From: Lewinellaceae bacterium
GTDB taxonomy: Bacteria; Bacteroidota; Bacteroidia; Chitinophagales; Saprospiraceae
Assembly: GCA_020636325.1 (NCBI GenBank)
Contig: JACJYC010000016.1
Coordinates: forward strand, 107,198-171,197
Length of the DNA: 64,000 nucleotides
Direction of reading: 5' to 3'
Shown here: one piece after another, positions 32,484 through 43,600 of the stretch
How positions within the stretch are numbered: the stretch's first letter is position 1
Layout: the number at the start of each line of letters is the position of its first letter
The notes under the pieces: model-generated
What the model saw: the letters and a program-made list of their open reading frames with translations, nothing else
The model's database searches: none
Told to the model about the DNA's origin: nothing
Program-made: the position numbers and the translations under genes

Positions 32484-35400
32484 ATGGGAAAAACGAATTC
32501 TACTTTCGTTTACCCGGGATGGACAAAAGCATTCGGCCTAATGCTTGCGGCTATCCTATGGGGAGGATTGCAAAGCGCAGTAGCGCAGTGCGATCCTTTA
32601 GTTTCCGTTTCTGCGGGCGGTATTACCGACGACGCAGCGACGATCACCTGGGTATCGGATAACGCCGACCCAGATCATGCCTACCAGCTGATCCTTCGGC
32701 AAGAAGCCGATAACGACGGCTTGGGCGACGGCCCCTGGGCTTTCATCTCCGACGTTTACTATCCGAACGGCGGCGGCCCACTGAGCTACACCTTCACCGG
32801 CTTGGTTCCCAGCGCCTGGCATCAGGTATGCGTTCGGGAATTCTGCGACGACGACCAGGGGGTAACCTCCTTCCTGTGCACGACGTTCCAGACCTACGCT
32901 ACGCCGTTCACCAAATGGATCGAGGACGTCAACCGGCCTTCGTGTCCGTTTGTGAGCCCGGGGTATGTTGCCAACGGGGACTTCACCATTTCTGTTCAAA
33001 ACGGCAGCTGCACAGGGACTTACACTGTGAATGCTACCCCTGTAGTCGGCTCCGGCCCCGCGGGCTCCACGCCTCCTCCGACGACGGTTGTAACCTATAT
33101 CGGCTTCCCGCAAGGCAACTTCTTCTTCGGCAATGCCGGCGCCGGTCAGTACATCGTAACGGTGACAGAGACCAGCGGTTGCAACTTTGCTCCGGGCGTC
33201 AACCCGATGAGCATCACGGTAACGGTACAGGACGGTATCGACGTAACAGCTCCCCTGATCTACCTTCAGGACTGGTTCGGTAACATCGTAGCGGATACGG
33301 ACGGCGGCTCGCCGGTTGGCTCCGCCTTCAATAAAGGCACGGTTACGGTACCGGAAGGCGAATGCGGCTTCGAAGAAAAATACTGGGTATTCGGCACGGA
33401 CAACTGTGACGACGTATTGCTGGCTGCAAACAGCTTCTCTGCTTCTGCAGTTACGACGCCTGCCACGATCAACCCGGGCACGCAGGCCAGCATCGTAAAC
33501 ACGCCCAACGGCTTGTACGGTGTGACCATCCACTGGAGCACCGGTTCCAGCACGGTAACGGTAACGGGCAAAGACGCCAGCAACAATACGGCCAGCGTAA
33601 CGGTAACGGCTAACGTTCCGGACAACGTTGATCCGGTGGTGACGATCCTGGGCAATACGCAAGTGACGATCCCTGTTTGCGCTACCTCCGTATCCGCGAT
33701 CTACTCCATCCAGGTGGACGACAACTGCGATCAGGCAGCTGTTAACTTCAACAACCTGGTGCCGAGCTTCGGCGGTGCAACGGGTGTGCTTAACTTCACG
33801 GGCAACAACTACCGCGAGTACATTGTAACGTTCCCGAGCGCAGGCAACTACCTGTTCTCCGCTTCCTATACAGACGCTTACGGCAACGTCGGCTTCCTGG
33901 ATATCGTTATTCAGGTACAGCAGGCAGCTGCCAACCAGCCTCCTGTAGTAATCGCAGCTGATGCCAACCACAACATTCCTTCTTGCCTGGATGCAGACCT
34001 GTTCTGCTACTCCTTCCAGGTAACGGATGACTGCGAAGACATCAACCCTGCCCTGCTGACGTTTAACAGCGGCGGTTCGGGCCTGACGATCACCTATACG
34101 GACGTTGACAACGCCAACAACACAGCCTTCTTCGAAGCATGCGGCAACGTAGCTCCGGGCGGGTATATCTTTACGATCAACTACAACGGTACGGTAGTCC
34201 AACCGCTGGTGAACGTTGTACAGGATGCACCTGCAGGCGCAGTAGTGACCATGCCGGGCAACCTGAACTTCACCATTCCGGTCTGCCAGCCGGGTCTGGA
34301 AACGACGTTTGCCATCCAGATCCACGATGATTGCGACTCAGGTGCGGATATCGCCGGCGCGGCTCAGTTCTTCCTGGGCGCCACGGAGATCTTCCCGAGC
34401 TTTGTAAACGCAGCCAACGACCACCAGGCTTACTTCGAATTCACCGAAACGCTGACGGCTGCCGACAACGGCAACCTGCTGGCAGCAACCTATACGGACG
34501 GCGACGGCATCCTGACGGCTACCGACGCTTTGATCACGGTAACGGATCAGCCCGACAACTGGGCTCCGATCGTGGTTTATCCTTCACAGGACATCAACGT
34601 AACGCTGGATCCGTGCGAAGACGGACCCGCGCTGATCTTCTTCGAAGTCACCGCTACGGACAACTGCAGCGGCGAACTGTTCTTCTCCACTGACCCTGCA
34701 TCGGCCGCTAACCCGAGCTGGAACCTGGACTCCAACCCGCTTTCCGGTATCGGCGGACTCGTTTTCACGGATATCGGCGGCCAGACGGTTGCTGCCGCTG
34801 CTGACCCGGGCTCCTATCAAATGGTGATCACGGCAGTTGACGCAGCGGGCAACGTACGCCAGGAAGACTTCTTCATCACGGTGACGCAGGCTCCTCGTCC
34901 GGTAGACAACCTGTCGTGCCTGAGCCAGATCAACGCTACGCTGAACGGCAACTGCCAGTTCGAACTGAAAGCTTCCAACATCCTGACGGGCAACTTCGGC
35001 TGTCTGACGGACGAAGACTTCTCGGTAACCGTAGCGGACAGCGATCCGTCCAACGGCGCCATCATCGACGGCCCGGGCACCTACCAGTACACGGTCACCC
35101 TCGGCGGCTCCGGCCTTTCCGGCACGGGCTTCACCGGTCCGTTTGAAGCTGGTAACTGGACGCTGAATGCTTCCGATCCTGCGATCACTGTAAACTTCAA
35201 CGGCAACACGCTGAACTTTGCAAGCCCTGGCGATCCCGTCACGACGAGCACTTCCAGCGCGGCTATCCAGATGCCGGGTGCGGGTAGCGTATCCTTCGAC
35301 TGGTCGTTCCACACCAACGAATTCCCGGGTGGCGCTACCTTCGAACTGTTCGGCTATATCATCGACGTAAACGGTGTAACGACCCAGACGATCCTTGCCA

Positions 35401-38400
35401 GCGACGGCACGGTAGGTACGGTTGACGCCAGCGGCAACGCTTCGGGTTCAGTATCCCTGGATCTGGATGCAGGTGATATCCTGATCATCGTACTGCAGGT
35501 AGACGGCCTGTCGCCATTCGGCGCTACGGCATCGGTTACCAACTTTGCATACGACATCACGGGTGCACCGGATGCCAACTTCACGACGTGCTGGGGTACG
35601 GTAACGGCAGAAGACAAGACGCCGCCGATCGTAGCCTGCCCGCCGGACATCAACTCGGTGACGGTGAACAAGAGCGTACAGCTGATCACGGGCGCATTGG
35701 CGAACACCGATCCGACGCTTGATCCGAACAACTACTCCTGCCTGCTGGATGCGGCTAACCCGCCTGTAGGCATCCACCGCTATGACCTGTATTCGTTCAC
35801 GGTCAGCAAGACCGATGTGTATACGTTCCTGATGGAATCGGCATGGGGCGACGGCCTTGCAGCGCTGTATCAGGGCAGCTTTGATCCGACCAATCCATGC
35901 GAGAACGTCATCATGAGCTTTGATGATGCGGTGCTGAACGTACCTTACGGTTTGTTTGACCCCGTAGCGCGCCTGGCGCTGCCGCTGCAAGCCGGCAAGA
36001 CGTACATCCTGTACTCTTCGAGCTGGCCTGCCAACACGACGGGCAACTACACCTGGCACGTATTCGCCGACAACGGCGGCAAGATCAACGGCCTGGCTTC
36101 GACGACCGAAGCCCTGACGTTCGACCTGCTGTGCTCGGATGTGGACAACATCTACAACAACGACAACAGCTACGCCCTGACGGGTCTGGCTACGCCGATC
36201 GACAACTGCTCCGCTACGATCATTGATATCACGGACGAACTGACGGAAACAGGCGACTGCGGCCCGATCGTGATCAACCGTACGTATGAAGTAGAAGACG
36301 TAGCAGGCAACACGGCCAGCTGCACGCAGGAGATCCGTTTCCGCCGCCCGACGCTGTTTGACCTGATCCTGCCGTCGTTCACCTCGATCGTGGAATGCGA
36401 CGAAGGGTACCCGGTAGACGCCAACGGCCATCCGGCGCCGAGCCTGACGGGCTATCCGTTCATCCAGACGGCATTCGGGGTATACGACCTGAACCAATCG
36501 TACTGCAACCTGGGCGCGTCGTATGTCGACCAGACGCCGATCGTAGTTTGCCAGGGCGCGTACAAAGTACTGCGTCAGTGGACGGTGATCGACTGGTGCC
36601 AGCCGGGCAGCAGCTTCTTCTACAACCAGATCATCAAAGTGGGCGACTTCACCGGTCCTCAGATCGTGCTGCCTACGTTTGACTATGACTGGAACGGCGA
36701 GCCGGACATCATGACGGTCTCCACCGGTCCGTTCGACTGCACGGCCAGCTTCCCGGTACCGGCAGTAGAAGTATCCGATCTTTGTTCGCCTGACGGCACG
36801 ACGACTGAAGCCTACATCATTCCGGAAGGCTCCACCGACCCGGATGACTATATCTACCCGACGCCTAACGGTTTCTTCACGAACATCCCGCTGGGTTGCC
36901 ACGTGATCCGTTATGTAGCTGAAGACGGCTGCGGTAACTCCACGGTTGCCGACCTTCCGTTCAGCGTACAGGATCTGGTAGAACCGATCGCAGTATGCGA
37001 CGACGATCTGCACATCTCCATCGGCGGCCAGGGTTATGCCCGGGTATACGCTGAGGACATCGACGAAGGCAGCTCCGACAACTGCGGCCCGATCCGCATC
37101 GAGGTTCGCCGCCAGTATACGCTGGATCCGGAGACTTGCGAAGACGTACCTGATTTCTACTCGCCGTGGGGTCCGTATGTGGACATCACCTGCTGCGACG
37201 TGAACTCGACGGTTCGCATCGAACTGCGCGTATGGGACGACCGCAACGGCGACGGCATTGCCGGCAACGCTATTCCGGTGACGTTCTGCGACGGCTCGAC
37301 CAAAGTGGTTGAGGACAACAAGAACATCTGCTGGCTGGATGTACTGGTAGAGGACAAAGTTCCGCCTTTCTGTACGCCGCCTCACGCAGTGACGCTGACT
37401 TGCGTTGACGTTCCTTACGATCTGGATCCGCAGAACGAGGAACTGATGAACGGCTACTTCGGTGAAGCTACGGGCGTAGACAACTGCCCGGGTGTAACGG
37501 TAGGTACGGTGAGCGTAACCGACGGACGCAATGACTGCGGCTTCGGCACGATCATCCGCCGCTTCCGCGCCACGGACGCCAAAGGGTTGAACTCGACGAA
37601 CACCTGCCAGCAGGTGATCACGGTGACCGAACTGCACAACTACGAGATCCGCTTCCCGAAAGATGCCCAAGCCATCTGCGGTGAGCCGAATCCTGATACG
37701 ATCCTGACCAATGAAATTGGTTGCGATATCCTGTCCGTCAACGTACACGACGACAAGTACACGGCCGACGCCGACGAGTGCTACAAGATCCTGCGCCGCT
37801 ACCGGGTAATCAACTGGTGCGAGTGGGACGGCATCAGCACGCCGATCGTGATCAGCCGCGATGAGGACTGCGACAACAACCCCGGCGACGAAGCCGTATG
37901 GGTAATGGTTCGTCCGAACGGTGTAACGTATGTTGACCGCGACAACAACGAGAACAACAACAACCCGCCTGTGGGCACGAGCCGTTGCACGAGCTTACCG
38001 AAGCCGAACGGCCACTGGGCACGCAGCACGATCAACACGGAACTGACCAGCGTAGGTCACTGGGAATACACCCAGGTGATCAAGGTATACGACAACATCG
38101 ATCCGGTGGTGACGTATGAAAGCGGCGAGTTCTGCAGCTATGACAACGTAGATTGCGACGGCGAAGTAGAGATCCCGGTAACGGTAGACGAGACCTGCTC
38201 GCCTGACGGACTGGAGATCCGCGTATGGCTGGATGCATTTGCAGACGGCGTACTGGACGGTGAGATCACGGCAAGCGCCCTGAGCGGTTCTTACCCGAAC
38301 TACACGATCAGCGGCACGTTCCCGATCGGCCACCACAGCTTTGCGGTGACGGTACGCGACGGTTGCGAAAACCAGACGGGTGTGAACATTCCGTTCGACG

Positions 38401-39974
38401 TAGTAGACTGCAAGGCGCCGACGCCGATCTGTATCAACGGCCTGGCTGTTGAGCTGATGCCGGTGATCCCGGCAGCTGACGCTGACGGTGATGGTGACGA
38501 TGACAACTGCGCCATGGCAGTATGGGCGGTAGACTTCATCGCCAGCCCGATCACGGATTGCACGCCGCCGATCAAATACTCGATCAACCGGGTAGGCGAG
38601 GCAGCAGACATCGACGCAACGGGCCTGATCATGACGCAGGACGATCCTGAGACGCTGGTGGTAGAGATCCACGCATGGGACGGCGCGGGCAACCACGACT
38701 ACTGCGAGACCTATGTACTGGTTCAGAACAACCAGGGTCTGTGCGGAACGGGTGGCAACGGCTCGATCTCCGGTGTGATCGAAACGGAAACCAGCCAATC
38801 GGTTGAAGGTGTAGAAACCAACCTGAGCGGCAACGCAATCGAGCAGATGATGACCGGCAACAACGGTACTTATCAGTTCGCAGGTCTGCAAACGGACTAT
38901 GACTATTCGGTAACGCCGCACCTGGATGCCAACCCGCTGAACGGTGTATCTACGTTCGACCTGGTATTGCTGGCCAAGCACATCCTGGGCGTACAGTTGC
39001 TGGACAGCCCGTACAAGATGATCGCAGCTGACGTTAACAACTCGAAGAGCATTTCGACGCTGGATGCTATCCAGCTGCGGAAGCTGATCCTGAACATCGA
39101 CACGCAATTCTCGAACAACACGAGCTGGCGTTTCGTACCGCAGAACTACGCATTCCCCGTACCGTCGAACCCATGGTTTGAGACCTTCCCAGAAGTGATC
39201 AACATCAACGACTTGCCGGGTGAAATGGTAGATCAGGACTTCGTAGGCGTTAAGATCGGCGACCTGAACGGCAGCGTACAGGCCAACGCACTGAGCGCAG
39301 AAGACCGCAACCTGGAAGGCGTGTTCAACCTGAACGTAGCGGACATCGCTATGAAGGCGGGCAACGAATACCGGGTAGCGTTCACGGCTCCGGAGATCGA
39401 GAAGATCCAGGGCTACCAGCTGACGCTGAGCCTGAACACGGAAGCGGCAGAAGTCGTAGACATGGTTTACGGCGTAGCTGCTGAAGAGAACTTCGGCATG
39501 CGTTTCGTGAAGGACGGCATGATCACGACGAGCTGGAACGGAGAAGCCAAAGCTGGCGACGAACTGTTCAGCCTGGTGATCCGCGCCACGACTGACGCAC
39601 AACTGAGCGACGTACTGGGCGTGAGCAGCCGCTACACGGTAGCAGAGGCTTATGACCTGAACGACGCGACGAAAGACGTAGCGATCAACTTCACCAGCGG
39701 TGTAGTTGCAACGGCAGGCTTCGAGCTGTATCAGAACACGCCGAACCCATTCAAGGCTTCGACGCAGATCGGCTTCAACCTTCCGGAAGCAGCGCAGGTA
39801 ACGCTGACGATCCAGGATGCAACGGGTAAGGTAGTACGTTTGGTAAGGGAAGACTTGGGCAAAGGTCAGCACAACCTGACTGTAGACCGGGGCAACCTGC
39901 CGGCAGGCGTACTGTACTACACGGTATCCACGGACAAGTACACGGCAACGAAGAAGATGATCGTTGTTGAATAA
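32484..39974 (+). CDS. Giant HYR/Ig-like surface protein, copy 1, with dockerin-like module and T9SS type A domain
   Basis: A 2,496-residue secreted protein. The signal peptide (LMLAAILWGGLQSAVAQ) leads to a fibronectin-III-like module (about 36-140). A long array of HYR/Ig-like modules rich in DNC and VACPP-type motifs follows to about 2085 (for example AEDKTPPIVACPPDI and VEPIAVCDDDLHISI). Next come a CnaB-like module (about 2090-2145) and a dockerin-like pair: loop 1 D-A-N-P-L-N-G-V-S-T-F-D, loop 2 D-V-N-N-S-K-S-I-S-T-L-D. Then a cohesin-like module (about 2273-2405) and a type A sorting domain from 2412 (YQNTPNPF). Many Cys could form disulfides outside the cell. HYR proteins usually act in adhesion. 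Strong preference for ACG, GTA and GGC codons suggests high expression. Confidence 0.9.
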   Translation: MGKTNSTFVYPGWTKAFGLMLAAILWGGLQSAVAQCDPLVSVSAGGITDDAATITWVSDNADPDHAYQLILRQEADNDGLGDGPWAFISDVYYPNGGGPLSYTFTGLVPSAWHQVCVREFCDDDQGVTSFLCTTFQTYATPFTKWIEDVNRPSCPFVSPGYVANGDFTISVQNGSCTGTYTVNATPVVGSGPAGSTPPPTTVVTYIGFPQGNFFFGNAGAGQYIVTVTETSGCNFAPGVNPMSITVTVQDGIDVTAPLIYLQDWFGNIVADTDGGSPVGSAFNKGTVTVPEGECGFEEKYWVFGTDNCDDVLLAANSFSASAVTTPATINPGTQASIVNTPNGLYGVTIHWSTGSSTVTVTGKDASNNTASVTVTANVPDNVDPVVTILGNTQVTIPVCATSVSAIYSIQVDDNCDQAAVNFNNLVPSFGGATGVLNFTGNNYREYIVTFPSAGNYLFSASYTDAYGNVGFLDIVIQVQQAAANQPPVVIAADANHNIPSCLDADLFCYSFQVTDDCEDINPALLTFNSGGSGLTITYTDVDNANNTAFFEACGNVAPGGYIFTINYNGTVVQPLVNVVQDAPAGAVVTMPGNLNFTIPVCQPGLETTFAIQIHDDCDSGADIAGAAQFFLGATEIFPSFVNAANDHQAYFEFTETLTAADNGNLLAATYTDGDGILTATDALITVTDQPDNWAPIVVYPSQDINVTLDPCEDGPALIFFEVTATDNCSGELFFSTDPASAANPSWNLDSNPLSGIGGLVFTDIGGQTVAAAADPGSYQMVITAVDAAGNVRQEDFFITVTQAPRPVDNLSCLSQINATLNGNCQFELKASNILTGNFGCLTDEDFSVTVADSDPSNGAIIDGPGTYQYTVTLGGSGLSGTGFTGPFEAGNWTLNASDPAITVNFNGNTLNFASPGDPVTTSTSSAAIQMPGAGSVSFDWSFHTNEFPGGATFELFGYIIDVNGVTTQTILASDGTVGTVDASGNASGSVSLDLDAGDILIIVLQVDGLSPFGATASVTNFAYDITGAPDANFTTCWGTVTAEDKTPPIVACPPDINSVTVNKSVQLITGALANTDPTLDPNNYSCLLDAANPPVGIHRYDLYSFTVSKTDVYTFLMESAWGDGLAALYQGSFDPTNPCENVIMSFDDAVLNVPYGLFDPVARLALPLQAGKTYILYSSSWPANTTGNYTWHVFADNGGKINGLASTTEALTFDLLCSDVDNIYNNDNSYALTGLATPIDNCSATIIDITDELTETGDCGPIVINRTYEVEDVAGNTASCTQEIRFRRPTLFDLILPSFTSIVECDEGYPVDANGHPAPSLTGYPFIQTAFGVYDLNQSYCNLGASYVDQTPIVVCQGAYKVLRQWTVIDWCQPGSSFFYNQIIKVGDFTGPQIVLPTFDYDWNGEPDIMTVSTGPFDCTASFPVPAVEVSDLCSPDGTTTEAYIIPEGSTDPDDYIYPTPNGFFTNIPLGCHVIRYVAEDGCGNSTVADLPFSVQDLVEPIAVCDDDLHISIGGQGYARVYAEDIDEGSSDNCGPIRIEVRRQYTLDPETCEDVPDFYSPWGPYVDITCCDVNSTVRIELRVWDDRNGDGIAGNAIPVTFCDGSTKVVEDNKNICWLDVLVEDKVPPFCTPPHAVTLTCVDVPYDLDPQNEELMNGYFGEATGVDNCPGVTVGTVSVTDGRNDCGFGTIIRRFRATDAKGLNSTNTCQQVITVTELHNYEIRFPKDAQAICGEPNPDTILTNEIGCDILSVNVHDDKYTADADECYKILRRYRVINWCEWDGISTPIVISRDEDCDNNPGDEAVWVMVRPNGVTYVDRDNNENNNNPPVGTSRCTSLPKPNGHWARSTINTELTSVGHWEYTQVIKVYDNIDPVVTYESGEFCSYDNVDCDGEVEIPVTVDETCSPDGLEIRVWLDAFADGVLDGEITASALSGSYPNYTISGTFPIGHHSFAVTVRDGCENQTGVNIPFDVVDCKAPTPICINGLAVELMPVIPAADADGDGDDDNCAMAVWAVDFIASPITDCTPPIKYSINRVGEAADIDATGLIMTQDDPETLVVEIHAWDGAGNHDYCETYVLVQNNQGLCGTGGNGSISGVIETETSQSVEGVETNLSGNAIEQMMTGNNGTYQFAGLQTDYDYSVTPHLDANPLNGVSTFDLVLLAKHILGVQLLDSPYKMIAADVNNSKSISTLDAIQLRKLILNIDTQFSNNTSWRFVPQNYAFPVPSNPWFETFPEVININDLPGEMVDQDFVGVKIGDLNGSVQANALSAEDRNLEGVFNLNVADIAMKAGNEYRVAFTAPEIEKIQGYQLTLSLNTEAAEVVDMVYGVAAEENFGMRFVKDGMITTSWNGEAKAGDELFSLVIRATTDAQLSDVLGVSSRYTVAEAYDLNDATKDVAINFTSGVVATAGFELYQNTPNPFKASTQIGFNLPEAAQVTLTIQDATGKVVRLVREDLGKGQHNLTVDRGNLPAGVLYYTVSTDKYTATKKMIVVE

Positions 39975-40086
39975 CCTTGGACTTTAGTCCGAGGACCACA
40001 CCCTGCCCCGGGCTTCCCAGCCCGGGGCAGGCATCAAAAGAGCGGCCATAATGCGCAACAGCGCGTTATGGCCGCTCTCCTTTTTT
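39975..40086 (+). terminator. Triple hairpin terminator after copy 1
   Basis: Three consecutive stems start directly at the stop codon: CCTTGGACTTTAGTCCGAGG (39975-39994), a 13-bp stem CCTGCCCCGGGCT/AGCCCGGGGCAGG (40002-40031), and AGAGCGGCCATAA/TTATGGCCGCTCT (40039-40078) followed by TTTTTT (40081-40086). The last is a classical intrinsic terminator; the others may protect the mRNA 3' end. Confidence 0.92.
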
Positions 40087-40157
40087 ACAGAATTTATTAA
40101 AAATCAAACACTTGTGTTTGGATTAAAACTTTATTGAAAATTTTTTTTTTAAAGGGC

Positions 40158-40189
40158 TTGTTTTTGTAAATGGAATTGCGCTACATTTG
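40158..40189 (+). promoter_or_regulatory. Promoter of giant HYR protein copy 2
   Basis: TTG at 40158-40160, a 21-base spacer, and TACATTTG at 40182-40189. Same spacing and -7 sequence as the copy 1 promoter. It follows a strong terminator, so copy 2 is expected to be transcribed independently. Confidence 0.65.
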
Positions 40190-40658
40190 TAAAGTTTTTA
40201 CGAAATCATTATCCCATGACGAAAAAAAAGGTACGCCCTTTGAAGCCTTTCTATTGTGTTTTATCACCTGTAACATATCGAGAGAAATCTCTTTTTTTTA
40301 TCCCTGAAAGTTATTAAATCACGTTCTGGTCAACTTGCTTGCTTGGCCCAGGGCTTTTGTTGTATTAGTCAATCACGACCTAATAATACAACTGCGCAAC
40401 GGCGCGGTGAAGTTTTTGACACTGTGGCAAAAATTCGTTTTCACACATGATCATACCGGGCTTTTGTCCGGAAAAATGATCCGACGACCTGATTTTTATC
40501 CTTATAGATACGGGAGTAATGACCCGAAAAAAAAGTTTAAAAAATTGAAGCTGCAAACTTCTTAAAACAAAGTCCAAAGCGTCAGTTCTTTTAAATTCTG
40601 TCGGCTTTTAGTAATCTCTAATTATTTATTAATCAATTCATTAACAAATTGTAATCTT
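40190..40658 (+). other. Long 5' leader of copy 2
   Basis: About 465 bases without a convincing gene; a 76-codon frame from a TTG exists but I do not trust it. A 9-bp hairpin GTTGTATTA/TAATACAAC (40359-40392) is directly followed by GCGCAACGGCGCGGTGA, the block shared with copy 1. GATC and AAAAAATG-type A/T-rich sequence precedes the ATG. The same sequence is repeated before copy 3. Confidence 0.45.
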
Positions 40659-43600
40659 ATGGGAAAAACGAATTTTACTTTCGTTTACCCGGGATGGACA
40701 AAAGCATTCGGCCTAATGCTTGCGGCTATCCTATGGGCGGGGTTGCAAAGTGCATCAGCACAATGTAATCCTTTAACTGCTGTTTCTGCATCCGGTATTA
40801 CCGACGATGCAGCGACGATCACCTGGACGTCTGCCAACGGCGACCCAGATCATGCCTACCAGCTGATCCTTCGGCAAGAAGCCGATAACGACGGCTTGGG
40901 CGACGGCCCTTGGGCTTTCATCTCCGACGTTTACTATCCGAACGGCGGCGGCCCACTGAGCTACACCTTCACCGGCTTGGTTCCCAGCGCATGGCATCAG
41001 GTATGCGTTCGGGAATTCTGCGACGACGACCAGGGGGTAACCTCCTTCCTGTGTACGACGTTCCAGACCTACGCTACGCCGTTCACGAAATTTACTTCGA
41101 CAGTGAACCGGCCTTCGTGTCCGTTTGTGAGCCCGGGTTATGTTGCCAACGGCAACTTCACCATTACCGTTCAAAACGGCAGCTGCACAGGGACTTACAC
41201 TGTGAATGCTACCCCTGTAGCCGGCTCCGGCCCGCAAGGCTCCACGCCTCCGCTGACCACGATCACGACCTACATCGGCTTCCCGCAAGGCAACTTCTTC
41301 TTCGGCAATGCCGGCGCCGGTCAGTACACCGTAACGGTGACAGAGACCAGCGGTTGCAACTTTGCTCCGGGCGTCAACCCGATGAGCATGACGGTAACGG
41401 TACAGGACGGTATCGACGTAACAGCTCCCCTGATCTACCTTCAGGACTGGTTCGGTAACATCGTAGCGGATACGGACGGCGGCTCGCCGGTTGGTTCCGC
41501 TTTCAATAAAGGCACTGTTACGGTACCGGAAGGCGAATGCGGTTTCGAAGAAAAATACTGGGTATTCGGCACGGACAACTGTGACGACGTATTGCTGGCT
41601 GCAAACAGCTTCTCTGCTTCTGCAGTTACGACGCCTGCCACGATCAACCCGGGCACGCAGGCCAGCATCGTAAACACGCCCAACGGCTTGTACGGTGTGA
41701 CCATCCACTGGAGCACCGGTTCCAGCACGGTAACGGTAACGGGCAAAGACGCCAGCAACAATACGGCCAGCGTAACGGTAACGGCTAACGTTCCGGACAA
41801 CGTTGATCCGGTGGTGACGATCCTGGGCAACACGCAAGTGACGATCCCGGTCTGCGCTACCTCCGTATCCGCGATCTACTCCGTCCAGGTAGACGACAAC
41901 TGCGATCAGGCAGCCGTTAACTTCAACAACCTGGTATTCAACGATGGAGCTGCTACTTCCGTGATCAACTTCACGGGCAACAACTACCGCGAATTCGTTG
42001 TAACGTTCCCGAGCGCAGGCAACTACCTGGTCTCCGCTTCCTATACGGACGCTTACGGCAACGTCGGCTTCCTGGATATCGTTATTCAGGTACAGCAGGC
42101 AGCGGCCAACCAGCCTCCTGTAGTAATCGCAGCTGATGCCAACCACAACATTCCTTCTTGCCTGGATGCAGACCTGTTCTGCTACTCCTTCCAGGTAACG
42201 GATGACTGCGAAGACATCAACCCTGCCCTGCTGACGTTTAACAGCGGCGGTTCGGGCCTGACGATCACCTACACGGACGTTGACAACGCCAACAACACAG
42301 CCTTCTTCGAAGCATGCGGCAACGTAGCTCCGGGCGGGTATATCTTCACGATCAACTACAACGGTACGGTAGTCCAACCGCTGGTGAACGTTGTACAGGA
42401 TGCACCTGCAGGCGCAGTAGTGACCATGCCGGGCAACCTGAACTTCACCATTCCGGTCTGCCAGCCGGGTCTGGAAACGACGTTTGCCATCCAGATCCAC
42501 GATGATTGCGACTCAGGTGCGGATATCGCCGGCGCGGCTCAGTTCTTCCTGGGCGCCACGGAGATCTTCCCGAGCTTTGTCAACGCAGCCAACGACCACC
42601 AGGCTTACTTCGAATTCACCGAAACGCTGACGGCTGCCAACAACGGCGACCTGCTGGCGGCTACCTATACGGACGGCAACGGCATCCTGACGGCTACCGA
42701 CGCCCTGATCACGGTAACGGCTCAGCCCGACAACTGGGCTCCGATCGTGGTTTATCCTTCACAGGACATCAACGTAACGCTGGATCCGTGCGAAGAAGGC
42801 CCGGCCCTGGTTTTCTTTGAAGTAACCGCTACGGACAACTGCAGCGGCGAACTGTTCTTCTCCAACACGCCTGCATCGGCCGCTAACCCGAGCTGGAACC
42901 TTTCCGCATCGCCTGTTTCCGGCCTTGGCGGCGTAGTTTTCACCGGCATCGGCGGACAGACCATCGCACTCGCAGCTGATCCGGGTTCTTACCAGATCAT
43001 CATCAGAGCGGTTGACGCAGCCGGCAACGTACGCCAGGAAGACTTCTTCGTTAACGTATTCCAGGCTCCGAAACCAGTAGACAACCTGTCTTGCCTCAGC
43101 CATATCAACGCTACGCTGAATGGCAACTGCCAGTTCGAACTGAAAGCTACGAACCTGCTGACGGGCAACTTCGGCTGCTTGACCAACGACGACTTCACGG
43201 TAACCGTAGCGGACAGCAACCCGTCCAACGGCCCGATCGTTGACGGCCCCGGTACCTACCAGTATACGATCAGCCTCGGCGGCTCCGGCCTTTCCGGCAC
43301 GGGCTTCACCGGTCCGTTCGCTCCCGGCAGCTGGACGCTGAGCACTTCCGATCCCGCAAACTCTGTGAACTTCAACGGCAACACGCTGAACTTTGCAAGC
43401 CCTGGCGATCCGGCTACAACGAGCACTGCCAGCGCAGCTATCCAGATGCCGGGTACGGGTACCGTATCCTTCAACTGGACGTTCCATACCAACGAATTCC
43501 CGGGTGGTGCGCTTTTCGAACTGTTCGGCTATATCATCAACACAAACGGCGTGATGACCCAAACGATCCTTGCCAGCGACGGCACGGTAGGTACGGTTGA

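Noticed and set aside
35448..37748. Long antisense open frame of 766 codons within giant gene copy 1 (and 575- to 749-codon counterparts in all copies)
   Set aside because: The translation is low-complexity in Arg, Tyr, Val and Asp, has no recognisable domain, and follows from the biased codons of the real gene. Repeat identity explains why it is conserved between copies.
40335..40565. 76-codon frame in the leader of copies 2 and 3 (also 48510-48740)
   Set aside because: It starts at TTG, has no homologue in the copy 1 leader and lacks protein-like features. Identity between the two copies is explained by duplication.
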